NCBI GenBank assembly: GCA_020024555.1
Contig: JAHHTQ010000006.1
Span: 19,999 to 83,998, forward strand
Reading direction: 5' to 3'
From: Angelakisella sp.
GTDB lineage: Bacteria > Bacillota > Clostridia > Oscillospirales > Ruminococcaceae
Length of the DNA stretch: 64,000 bases
A model generated the notes under the pieces. It saw nothing but the letters and a program-made list of their open reading frames with translations. It was not told where the DNA came from and did not search any database. Of this stretch, positions 47,296 through 55,677 are shown piece by piece (the stretch's first letter is position 1; each line of letters opens with the position of its first letter). Both the position numbers and the translations under genes were made by a program.

Positions 47296-47651
47296 ATGGA
47301 AAACAGAATATATCCTAGACAGGGAACAGACGCAGATTTATTTGAAAGATTGTCGGAATACATAAGCTATTTCGACAAAGATTGGACAAAGAATATAGAG
47401 GGGGCGACAGATGAGGAAATAGAGAAAATATGTTGGAAAGCTATGGTCGTAAAAGACCTTGGTTTGATGATGGTATAGAGTATGATGGAAATCATTATTT
47501 TGCTTATGGAAATGGATTTAGTATATATTTATGTTTTAATTTTTTGGAAAGAGGCGATGGGTTTGAGTCTGGATTAAGAGGATTTATTACAGGTGAGGAT
47601 AAAGAGCTTATGGAAGAAATACATGCCAAAATACTAAAATACATCGAATAA
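47296..47651 (+). pseudogene. Frameshifted small gene, possibly SUKH-like
   Basis: The first frame (ATG 47296, AAAGGAG ribosome site) encodes MENRIYPRQGTDADLF and on to DEEIEK. The other frame continues MLESYGRKRPWFDDGIEYDG and ends KILKYIE at 47651. A one-base loss in the A-run near 47425-47428 explains it. Joined, the protein would be about 118 residues and acidic, loosely like SMI1/KNR4 immunity proteins. The family call is weak. Confidence 0.6.
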
Positions 47652-47757
47652 AATTATAGAAAAAAAGGCGATGTAGACAATGAGGAAGAAAATCAAGCAT
47701 AAATTTGTTATTGCAGTTTTAGAAAAATAAATATATACAACATAATAAAAAATTCAG

Positions 47758-47793
47758 AGCCAATAAATCCAAATTTTAATGGATTCATTGGCT
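47758..47793. terminator. Bidirectional rho-independent terminator
   Basis: AGCCAATAAATCCA pairs with TGGATTCATTGGCT with one mismatch. T-rich tracts follow on both strands. It separates the decay zone from the leftward operon ending at 47921. Confidence 0.8.
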
Positions 47794-47920
47794 TGCGCTT
47801 TTTACTTTGATAGCATAAATATAACTAAGGTTTCCTAACTTATATATAGTACCATATATTTTGGGCTTTTTTGACACTCTAATGTTCTGCGTATAGAGTC
47901 CATTTTTTATTTTAATCTTT

Positions 47921-49189
47921 TTAAAACGGGATATCATCAAATAATTCTTCAATAGGAGATGTTTCACAGTTGCTTTTAATAAATTCATTATATATCTTAT
48001 CAGCAATAATTACGTCTGATATATTTTCATACTCATCAATAAAACTTAGACTCTTAAAATATCTTTTATATTTTCTTAGCTCAAAATAGAAAAAAGCAGT
48101 TTTTAGATAGTCATTGTTGCAGTTAGCAAATTCATTTTTATCTACATCAATGATGTCATACTTATAACTTAAACTTAAACATTGGTTATAGATATAATTT
48201 TCTTCGTCATCAGTTAAATAGGGTTCAAGCTCCGCTATTACGTATGCTGTATATTTATTAAAGTCAATTTTAGTTGACTCTATCTTAGTGAAATAATTTT
48301 TTTCGTTCATATTTATGATTTTTTCTTTTATTGAAATTACTTCATTTTTTAGTTCTTCATTGAGAGTATTTTCATCAAGTTCGCCTATAAAGTCGTCTGA
48401 ATCATACAAATTTATCCCCATTTGGTTTTTCATATACATTTGTGACGGATAAATTTCCTGTTGTGATGTAGATATACAAATTTGATTTAAAGGTGTTCTG
48501 TCTTTACGGTTTAAAGAACTTGGCTTTAAAATTATCCATTTGTTTTCAATATCTGATAAGCAATATATCCATTCCAGCGGTTTTTTGCAATTTGATTCAT
48601 CAAGATATATATAATTAGATTTTATTTCAGTTTTTTCTAATTCTTTTTTTATAAGCGTTACATTTTCTTCGAGAGACTTATCGGTATTTAAAGAATCTTT
48701 ATTTGATATTATAGTGTTAATAACATCTTTTACGCCTTCTGGGTTATTTATATTTTCTTTTGAAAGATACATTAAAAGCACATCAAAATATTTTATGTAA
48801 TCAAAAGCAAAGTCTCTGATAATTATCTGAACGTCTTCGGAAAGCGTGTTATAATTATCTATTTGTTCAAGTTTCTCTTTTACTTTTTTTCTGAATATAA
48901 AATCTTTTATATGATTTTCAAATTCATTATTAAAATATTGATAAAATCCATTAAAGTTATAAAATAATATTGAAAAAAATGAACTTATGTCATGTAATGG
49001 TTGTTTTTTACTGTATATATAGTTTTCATAATTTTCTATTTCATCGTCTGTATGTGGATTTGACAGCATTGTGTTGAAAAGATTATAGGCGCTGCTTAGT
49101 TTCATTACAATTTCTTCTGATTCAAATTCCCTTGCCATAACAATTTCATTTTCCAAAACTTCTCTAATTTGTTTAATTCTTTCTTGCAT
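47921..49189 (-). CDS. Uncharacterised protein ending in an SSB-like C-terminal tip
   Basis: A 422-residue soluble protein, third gene of a leftward operon. Residues 1-190 are acidic and helical. A middle region (about 195-290) holds IYLDESNCKKPLEWIYCL and QICISTSQQEIYPSQMY, and the end is again helical. No family is recognised. The last nine residues are EELFDDIPF. This matches the acidic, Phe-ending tip of bacterial single-stranded DNA-binding proteins (DDDIPF in E. coli SSB), the peptide bound by RecQ, PriA, RecO and other repair or replication proteins. The protein itself has no OB-fold features. It may therefore compete for, or plug into, the SSB partner network. It starts 14 bases after 49204-49785. 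Confidence 0.7.
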   Translation of the reverse strand: MQERIKQIREVLENEIVMAREFESEEIVMKLSSAYNLFNTMLSNPHTDDEIENYENYIYSKKQPLHDISSFFSILFYNFNGFYQYFNNEFENHIKDFIFRKKVKEKLEQIDNYNTLSEDVQIIIRDFAFDYIKYFDVLLMYLSKENINNPEGVKDVINTIISNKDSLNTDKSLEENVTLIKKELEKTEIKSNYIYLDESNCKKPLEWIYCLSDIENKWIILKPSSLNRKDRTPLNQICISTSQQEIYPSQMYMKNQMGINLYDSDDFIGELDENTLNEELKNEVISIKEKIINMNEKNYFTKIESTKIDFNKYTAYVIAELEPYLTDDEENYIYNQCLSLSYKYDIIDVDKNEFANCNNDYLKTAFFYFELRKYKRYFKSLSFIDEYENISDVIIADKIYNEFIKSNCETSPIEELFDDIPF

Positions 49190-49203
49190 ATCTTTGTTCC
49201 CTC

Positions 49204-49785
49204 CTAGTTAATTTCTTCGTATTCATCAAAAAAATTATCTATTGTTCCTATATCTGAACAATAATAATTATTGTAACAATATCTTGAAATCCAACAATAA
49301 ATATAGTCCAACTCTGTTTCCATATTTATATCATTTAAATAGTTAAAGCCATTTGTTATAGAGAAAATTTTTTCTTGAATTTCTTTAAGACTATATTTTA
49401 ATTTATTAATGGCGTATTGCAAACACTGTTTTCTTTCAAGAAGATCTTGAAAATCATTATTCGCATCATAAATATATTCCTCTAATTTTAAATATTGGCA
49501 GGTATCTTTGTCTTTATATAAGATATCATATAATAGAATATTTTTTTCTTGCTTTGTATAATTTTTATGCTTATTCAAATTTTTTTTCATTCTTTCAAAA
49601 TGTCTCTCTTTATCTTCAAGCTTTTTGCGCAATATATCAAGTTCTTTATTCATATCGTTTAAAATATCTTCATTTATTTCAATATCTTTTTTAAGGTCAT
49701 CTAATTCATTAAGCGTATCAAGATATTCGTTGGGACTACATCTATTCGCCAAAATTTTATATAGCAATGTATCTTCTTTTTTCAC
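49204..49785 (-). CDS. Uncharacterised coiled-coil protein of the SSB-tip operon
   Basis: A 193-residue protein. Residues about 25-80 and 110-145 have strong heptad patterns (IEINEDILNDMNKELDILRK). The end is Tyr/Asp/Cys-rich (YCWISRYCYNNYYC) and acidic. No signal peptide and no known family. It lies 14 bases after 49800-50753 and 14 bases before 47921-49189, so all three are made together. It may be a structural or bridging subunit. GGAG ribosome site before ATG. Confidence 0.68.
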   Translation of the reverse strand: MKKEDTLLYKILANRCSPNEYLDTLNELDDLKKDIEINEDILNDMNKELDILRKKLEDKERHFERMKKNLNKHKNYTKQEKNILLYDILYKDKDTCQYLKLEEYIYDANNDFQDLLERKQCLQYAINKLKYSLKEIQEKIFSITNGFNYLNDINMETELDYIYCWISRYCYNNYYCSDIGTIDNFFDEYEEIN

Positions 49786-49799
49786 GATAATTTCTCCTT

Positions 49800-50753
49800 T
49801 TAAATTAATTTGTCAAGTATGGCTGTAAGTACTTCTTCTCTATATATTGCTTTTTTAAACGTTGCATTTTTTTCATAAACAACCTCGTTATCTTTATTAA
49901 GACTTATCACACCAAAAATATCATCAAAATGTTTTTCGGCGTTTTTATCAGTTATAAATAGATAAAGTTCATCACAAAACTCTTTATAAAAGACAATATC
50001 CTGGTATTTTGGTTTTGAATAATTAATATAACCTACAATTTTCAGATAATCCGGCGCGCATCTTGTATTTTCAACCGTTAAAAAATCAAAATTTAAATCA
50101 ATACCTTTTATTTTAAAATCTCTGAATATTTTATGTTTATGAACTTGTTTGTTAGATTGGTAATCATTTTGTATTTTTGCAAATCGAGATGAGATAGATG
50201 TGAACAGGTACTGATTAAAATTATCTGAATTTTTATTTACAAAATACCCGGTACTTCGCGCTTTTTGCTTTTCATTGGAATTTCTGGGAAGAATAAGTTT
50301 AGAATTATCGGATTTTAAGTCATCTTTTTTGTCTTTCCACATTTGTTTCAGTTCCGATTGCTTTATCATTTTGTTTTGAACTTGTTCAATTAGCGTATCT
50401 TTTAGTAAAGTATCATTGGGATATATTTTTTCAATTAGAACCAGATTGTTAGGGGAAATATTAGATTCAAGCAAAGATTTTACCGGCTTATTCTTTTCCT
50501 GCGCTCTTTCAAGATATTGGGAATATATTTTGCCTGCTTGATATTTTGCCCATATACCTGACGGGTGAAGTTGATACAGTGATGCCAAGTGGTATACCCA
50601 GCTACTGAAACTACTGTATTCATTTCTGTAAAGACGCTCTTTTTCAACTTCATTCATAAGTATAAATAATTCAACCCAATTGTTATTTTCCCCTGTAATT
50701 ACTTTTTCCAATGATTTTTCTCTGTTTTCAAGTGTTTTATTATCATTATCCAT
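49800..50753 (-). CDS. Possible DNA-binding protein with nuclease-like C-terminus
   Basis: A 317-residue basic protein, first gene of the operon. The N-terminal half has a WVELFILMNEVEKERLYRNE segment and helices resembling DUF3102-like or ParB-spacer-like helical domains of mobile elements. The C-terminal half (about 205-317) has a layout like MmcB-type PD-(D/E)XK proteins: IDLNFDFLTVENTRCAPDYL, VGYINYSK, KEFCDELYLFIT, then a FGVISL strand. Where active enzymes have an E-x-K motif, this one has Y-I-N, so it is probably not a nuclease. Both comparisons are from memory and tentative. The promoter (50817-50845) and a palindrome (50781-50795) lie just upstream. Confidence 0.55.
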   Translation of the reverse strand: MDNDNKTLENREKSLEKVITGENNNWVELFILMNEVEKERLYRNEYSSFSSWVYHLASLYQLHPSGIWAKYQAGKIYSQYLERAQEKNKPVKSLLESNISPNNLVLIEKIYPNDTLLKDTLIEQVQNKMIKQSELKQMWKDKKDDLKSDNSKLILPRNSNEKQKARSTGYFVNKNSDNFNQYLFTSISSRFAKIQNDYQSNKQVHKHKIFRDFKIKGIDLNFDFLTVENTRCAPDYLKIVGYINYSKPKYQDIVFYKEFCDELYLFITDKNAEKHFDDIFGVISLNKDNEVVYEKNATFKKAIYREEVLTAILDKLI

Positions 50754-50780
50754 TTTATCACTCCTTTGTGTTCTTAATAT

Positions 50781-50795
50781 TACTCTAATAGAGTA
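50781..50795. promoter_or_regulatory. Perfect 15-base palindrome, likely operator
   Basis: TACTCTA-A-TAGAGTA lies between the -10 element and the start codon of the leftward operon, with an extra AGAGTA half-site beside it. A repressor here would block early transcription. The first gene of the operon is a candidate autoregulator. Confidence 0.6.
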
Positions 50796-50816
50796 GAGTA
50801 AATTGTTTATGTATTT

Positions 50817-50845
50817 AATTTACAACATAAATTAAGTTTTGTCAA
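50817..50845 (-). promoter_or_regulatory. Sigma-A promoter of the leftward operon
   Basis: On the minus strand TTGACA, 17 bases, TAAATT, about 64 bases upstream of the start at 50753. The remaining gap to 51137 holds the rightward promoter at 51042. Confidence 0.6.
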
Positions 50846-51041
50846 TACATTTTTTAAATTTATGTAATATAGTAATGTGTAAGTTTACAATAGATATGTA
50901 ACAAAAAGATGATGAATAGAAGCTCTTGTATTACATCTAAGTTATTTGAATACAAACCCGATAAAATTCACAGCACTGTTGTGTAATTACTTTATTTTAA
51001 AAAAGTGTCCAGTTTGTTATTGCAATTTTAGAATAATAAAT

Positions 51042-51070
51042 TTGATTTTTTAACTTAAAAATGATATGCT
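51042..51070 (+). promoter_or_regulatory. Sigma-A promoter of the HAD-like/GT2 pair
   Basis: TTGATT, 17 bases, TATGCT, about 68 bases upstream of the ATG at 51138. Confidence 0.45.
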
Positions 51071-51137
51071 TATAGTGTCATACAACAAAAAAGTAATATA
51101 TAGTTAAAAATGTATATTTAAAGATAGAGGTAAAGTT

Positions 51138-52403
51138 ATGAAAGATAGTGAAAAAACTCTGTATGAATACTCTCAAACAGTTATTGCGCCTGTACTGTTT
51201 AGATATGTATGTTATATATTAAAAACAGCTAATCTAAAAGGTGTAAAAAAACTATATTTTCTTGCCAGAGATGGTTATGTATTAAAGAATATCGCTGAAA
51301 TATTACTTAAAAAATATAATTTGGATATAGAATGTAGATACTTATATGTATCAAGATATTCTTTAAGAACAGCTACATATCACTTAATGGACAAAGAAAC
51401 CCTTGAAGAATGTATTTTTTCAAATTCACTGAAACTTACTCCAAAAGTGATATTTGACAGATGTAATTTTGAGCAAGATGATATAGATAACATAATTAAT
51501 GAAATGAATTTTGATGATATAAATAAACCGTTAACATACAAAGAACTTATAGAATTTAAAGATAGTCTTATAAACAATAAATTATTCTGCGATATTTTAT
51601 TTGCCAAAAGCAAAAAAAATTATGAAATTGCAAGCCAATATTTAAAACAAGAAAAAGTATTTGAAGATGACTTTTATATTGTAGACAGCGGTTGGATAGG
51701 TTCTATGCAGAAAAGTTTAAGCCTACTACTTAAAAATAATGATTATCAAGGTAAAATAGTGGGATTTTATTTTGGTATTTACAGTCACCCTGACGAAAAA
51801 ATCAACGGTGAGTATAATTCATTTTATTTCAGTGAAAATAAGTATACGAAGAATAAAGTGAAGTTCAATAATAATTTATTTGAATATATGTTGTCCGCCC
51901 CACACGGAATGACAAAAAGCTATGGATATAACGGTGACATAATAGAAGCTGTTATGTCTGAAAGCCGAAGTGATTATGAGGTTGGTTTGGTTAAATATCA
52001 AATTGACAGTATAGTAGAATATATAAACGAAAATAATGATATTAAAAATATTTGTGATTTTGATATTGATACTGAACGCAATAAATGTTTCAAAATATTG
52101 AGTAGAGCGATGACCAAACCAACTATTGATGAAGTAAACCTATTTTCAAATTTTAATTTTTGTGATGATTCGACAGAATCATATTTTTATTCGTTAACTG
52201 AAAAAGTTTCATATAAAGAACTAAATCAAAGATTGATTTTCGTCAGAATTTTTAATAAATTATTTAAGAAAATAATTAATATAAAGAATGTAAAAACTTA
52301 TGTATGGTATTATGCTTCTTTGGCATATATTCCAAAATCTTTACAGCCTTTTTACAGATATAATGAATATCTATGCGAATATATAAGATTGAGGGTTAAA
52401 TAA
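51138..52403 (+). CDS. HAD-like protein of surface polysaccharide clusters
   Basis: A 421-residue protein. The KLYFLARDGYVLKNIAEIL motif near the N-terminus and DFYIVDSGWIGSMQKSL in the middle are hallmarks of a HAD-like family found beside glycosyltransferases in capsule and exopolysaccharide loci. Its exact reaction is not known. The C-terminal part includes a KIVGFYFGIYSHPDEKINGE stretch. The stop is one base before the GT2 start, so the two are translationally coupled and probably act on one surface glycan. GAGGTAAAG ribosome site. Confidence 0.72.
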   Translation: MKDSEKTLYEYSQTVIAPVLFRYVCYILKTANLKGVKKLYFLARDGYVLKNIAEILLKKYNLDIECRYLYVSRYSLRTATYHLMDKETLEECIFSNSLKLTPKVIFDRCNFEQDDIDNIINEMNFDDINKPLTYKELIEFKDSLINNKLFCDILFAKSKKNYEIASQYLKQEKVFEDDFYIVDSGWIGSMQKSLSLLLKNNDYQGKIVGFYFGIYSHPDEKINGEYNSFYFSENKYTKNKVKFNNNLFEYMLSAPHGMTKSYGYNGDIIEAVMSESRSDYEVGLVKYQIDSIVEYINENNDIKNICDFDIDTERNKCFKILSRAMTKPTIDEVNLFSNFNFCDDSTESYFYSLTEKVSYKELNQRLIFVRIFNKLFKKIINIKNVKTYVWYYASLAYIPKSLQPFYRYNEYLCEYIRLRVK

Positions 52404-52404
52404 A

Positions 52405-53217
52405 ATGGCAAAAGACTTAGTATCAGTAGTTATGGGAGTATATAATATACAAAAATTAACTACTATCGATAAAATGATGGCGTCAATACTTAATCAAACC
52501 TATTCTAATATAGAATTTATAATTTGTGATGACGGTTCTACTGATGATACGTATAAAATTATAAAGGAATATGCCGATAAAGACAGTAGAATAAAGTTAA
52601 TAAAGAATGATAATAATATGGGATTGGCATATTCTTTAAATAAATGTATAGAAATTGCAAATGGAGAATTTATAGCGAGACAAGATGCAGATGATATTTC
52701 AGCTTTAAATAGATTACAGTTGCAAATTGATTTTTTAAAAGAACATAAAAACATATCGTTTGTGGGTTCTAATGTATATCTTTTCGACACAGAAGTTTGG
52801 GGCGCGCGGGAACTAAAAGAATTTCCGGATAAAAATGACTTTTTGTTTTCATCACCTTTTGTACATGGCGCAGTTGTTTTCAGAAAAGCAGATATAAACA
52901 AATTAAATAATTATAGAATTGCAAAAGAAACATATAGGGCAGAGGACTACGATTTATTTATGCGTATGTATGAGCAAAATTTATTTGGAGTAAATATACA
53001 GGAAAATTTATATTATTATCAGGAAAATATGAATAATATGGCAAAACGTAAATATAAATACAGAATAGATGAAGCTAAAATACGATATTATGGTTTTAAA
53101 AAACTGAAACTTTTGCCAAAAGGATATTTATACATATTAAAACCATTGGTTATAGGATTAATACCTAACAAATTATTGTTTAAATTAAAATTAAAATTTA
53201 ACATATTTAAAAAATAA
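52405..53217 (+). CDS. Glycosyltransferase family 2
   Basis: A 270-residue GT-A enzyme. VSVVMGVYNIQ opens the Rossmann-like domain, ILNQTYSNIEFIICDDGSTD carries the nucleotide-binding Asp pair and ARQDADD is the metal-binding DxD-type motif. DYDLFMRM fits the acceptor-side region. There is no membrane helix, though the C-terminus is basic and hydrophobic and may sit on the membrane. Coupled to the upstream HAD-like gene. The sugar is unknown. Confidence 0.9.
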   Translation: MAKDLVSVVMGVYNIQKLTTIDKMMASILNQTYSNIEFIICDDGSTDDTYKIIKEYADKDSRIKLIKNDNNMGLAYSLNKCIEIANGEFIARQDADDISALNRLQLQIDFLKEHKNISFVGSNVYLFDTEVWGARELKEFPDKNDFLFSSPFVHGAVVFRKADINKLNNYRIAKETYRAEDYDLFMRMYEQNLFGVNIQENLYYYQENMNNMAKRKYKYRIDEAKIRYYGFKKLKLLPKGYLYILKPLVIGLIPNKLLFKLKLKFNIFKK

Positions 53218-53358
53218 TCCGTATATCACAATACAATAAAGCGTAAAACAATACTAAATGTATAATTATCGTTAAATACATATAATAATAGAAAATACAA
53301 AGGCTTAATATCTCATTATGCAGATATTAAGTCTCTATATTTATTGTATAAAAAATAT

Positions 53359-53392
53359 AAACGTGTCTCTCCAATAAAGAGAAACACGTTTT
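53359..53392. terminator. Bidirectional rho-independent terminator
   Basis: AACGTGT-CTCT pairs with AGAG-A-ACACGTT with one bulge. A and T tracts flank it, between the convergent GT2 and reductase genes. Confidence 0.85.
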
Positions 53393-53414
53393 ATTCGTAT
53401 ATATATAATTTATA

Positions 53415-55145
53415 TTATTTCAAGATATATTTAGCGGCTTGTTCACCTGAAACTCTACCAAATACAACAGAAGCACTGTAAGCGCCGCTTGTATCTGTTA
53501 CTTCACCTGCTGCGTACAAACCTTCAACAACTTTACCGTTATTGTCAAGAACTTGCGCGTTTTCGTTAGCGGCTACGCCACCTTTTGTCATATGGATAGC
53601 AGACTCAACCTTAACACCGTAGAATGGTCCTTCTGTATTAAATTTCATATCTTCCTTAAATTCTTTCTTTCTGAAAGGATCTGCCATTTCACCATCAATA
53701 GCCTTGTTGTATGTTTCAACTGTTTTTACAAGGTTTTCAGGATTGATACCCAATTCTTTTGCAAGTTCTTCCAAAGTATTGGCTTTTTTGTGGTAACCTA
53801 AGTCATTGTGTTTTTTAAGTCTATATGCAGAGTCATATAGCTTTTGGTCATAGATATAGTATGCGCCGCCGTCTTGCGCAAGAATAGCGTTGGCTGTATC
53901 CATACCGCCTACTGTTTCATCGGTAAATCTTTCACCGTTTTTGTTTACAAATATGAAACCGTCACCTGCGCCTGTTAGGTCACGTCTGCCACTGATTATT
54001 GTCTTAAAGATACTTAGCTTATCCATATTTTTCAAAGCAATATTGTGTTTTTCAAATATAGAAACGAAGTCACCTGTTGCGCCCATTTGGTTTGATGTTG
54101 CTACTTTTTCAGCGCCCGGAGCATATTTTGCAAGCAATTCTTTATTGTGTGAGAAACCGCCTGTTGCAACTATAACGGCATTTGCTTTAATGTCGTATGT
54201 GCCTTCTTTACACTCAACTTTTACGCCTGTTGCTTTACCATTCTCAATTATTAAATCTATACCTTTTGTGCCTGTTCTTACGTCAACACCCAGCTCTTTT
54301 ACTTTCGCTTCCAATTTATCTTGGATTGCTTCACCTGCATAAGCGTCTGCCTCAGCCATATGGCTTCTGCCACTGTAATTGTAGTTAAGCTGAATATCCA
54401 TACTTCTTAGCCAGTTGTCAGCCTCTGCTGCGCCTTTTGACCAAACTTTTATACGTTCGTCTGAATCCCATGCAGATTTCTTTTTATCCTCATAGAATTT
54501 TTCTGCTGAATCTTCTATACCGTTCGCTTTTTGCGCCTGAGTATTAACAATATCAAAGAAGTTCATATCGAACTTACCGTTACCGCTCAAAATATCCAAT
54601 TTTTCGATAAGTATAACATTTTCAACACCGTTTGTTTTAGCTTCGATTGCCGCTGACAAACCTGCCGGACCACCACCAACGATTACAAGTTGTGTTTCCA
54701 CTGCTTCCAGTTCTTTCTTTTCAACAGCGGGTCCTTGTGTAGCCATTGTTATTTCACCAAAATCTTTGCCTGTTTCTTTCATTGCGTCCGCAACAGCTTT
54801 TTTTACTGCGTAAGATGAAAATGTTGCGCCTGAAACACTGTCAACTATTGGTGATTGCGCTTCAATAATTCTATCTTTTATAACCGGAAAAGCTCTTTTG
54901 ATAACAGGTGAACTTTCGTGATGTTCTGTCATTCTGATGTCTGTGATTTTTTCATCTTGAACATCAACTTCAACAGTCATCTCGCCACCGTAACCGCCGG
55001 CTTTTGCTGTAAATGTGCCTGATTTTAGAGTTGCGCTTTGGCTTGCGCCCTCACTTGTGCTTCCTGTTGAGGTATCTTGTGTTGAGCTACAGCCAACTGC
55101 AAGAACAAGCGCAAGCATTAAACTTAACAATTTAATTTTCTTCAA
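53415..55145 (-). CDS. Flavinylated FAD-dependent reductase lipoprotein (FMN domain first)
   Basis: A 576-residue protein. The lipoprotein signal ends in AVGC (Cys at about residue 19). An FMN-binding domain (about 42-128) carries VSGATFSS, where an ApbE-type transferase attaches FMN to the threonine. A FAD_binding_2 domain follows (about 150-575), with VIVGGGPAGLSAAIEA and a GVAANENAQVL/GLYAAGEV end. The family includes fumarate and urocanate reductases and related enzymes that reduce alpha,beta-unsaturated acids outside the membrane. The substrate cannot be told. Single gene with a terminator. Confidence 0.93.
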   Translation of the reverse strand: MKKIKLLSLMLALVLAVGCSSTQDTSTGSTSEGASQSATLKSGTFTAKAGGYGGEMTVEVDVQDEKITDIRMTEHHESSPVIKRAFPVIKDRIIEAQSPIVDSVSGATFSSYAVKKAVADAMKETGKDFGEITMATQGPAVEKKELEAVETQLVIVGGGPAGLSAAIEAKTNGVENVILIEKLDILSGNGKFDMNFFDIVNTQAQKANGIEDSAEKFYEDKKKSAWDSDERIKVWSKGAAEADNWLRSMDIQLNYNYSGRSHMAEADAYAGEAIQDKLEAKVKELGVDVRTGTKGIDLIIENGKATGVKVECKEGTYDIKANAVIVATGGFSHNKELLAKYAPGAEKVATSNQMGATGDFVSIFEKHNIALKNMDKLSIFKTIISGRRDLTGAGDGFIFVNKNGERFTDETVGGMDTANAILAQDGGAYYIYDQKLYDSAYRLKKHNDLGYHKKANTLEELAKELGINPENLVKTVETYNKAIDGEMADPFRKKEFKEDMKFNTEGPFYGVKVESAIHMTKGGVAANENAQVLDNNGKVVEGLYAAGEVTDTSGAYSASVVFGRVSGEQAAKYILK

Positions 55146-55417
55146 TTATTTTTCCTCCAAAAAATATAAATATATACTTAACATTTTTTAAATGTTAATA
55201 TGACAAAATAATATAAATTTACAGATTTTATGTCAAATACTGTTTTAAATGAATATTTAATATAAATTATCTGTAAAGCGTAACTTCCACAATATAACAT
55301 AAATATTTTACAATGTAAAGAAAAAAATCTTCAATTAATAATTTATTTTATTATTATTTTAATAAAGTTTACATAGATATATTATTCCACTAAATTAAGA
55401 TATTATTATATAATATT

Positions 55418-55536
55418 TTAATCAATTTTTTTAAAAAATTGCGTTTACTAGGCAGCGCCTAAGTCGTTTTCCGAGAAAACGGAAGGCTTTTTCCGTACAA
55501 GCGCATTTTTTACGGTTATAGGTTTTTTTGACATTT
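55418..55536. repeat. Dispersed noncoding element, copy B
   Basis: Matches 528-640 in order: CAATTTTTTT, AAAAAATTGCG, GGCAG, TTTTCCGAGAAAACGGAA, CAAGCGCATTTTT. It sits in the 532-bp gap between divergent genes. The rest of the gap is AT-rich with nothing else recognised. Confidence 0.6.
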
Positions 55537-55677
55537 CTGCTCCTATTAAAAAAATTAACAAAATCAATCTTAAAGTTTTGTAAATTATTGCCTTTATCAT
55601 AACATTGAATAAAAAAATATTTTAATATATAATTAAGTAAATTATACATATAAAATTATTAAGAAAGAAGGCTAAAA

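Noticed and set aside
47785..48006. 73-codon leftward frame overlapping the end of the SSB-tip gene
   Set aside because: It is a shifted reading of the real gene's 3' end that runs into the terminator region, with no start signal.
53890..54342. 150-codon rightward open frame within the reductase gene
   Set aside because: It is antisense to the conserved FAD domain and has no start signal.
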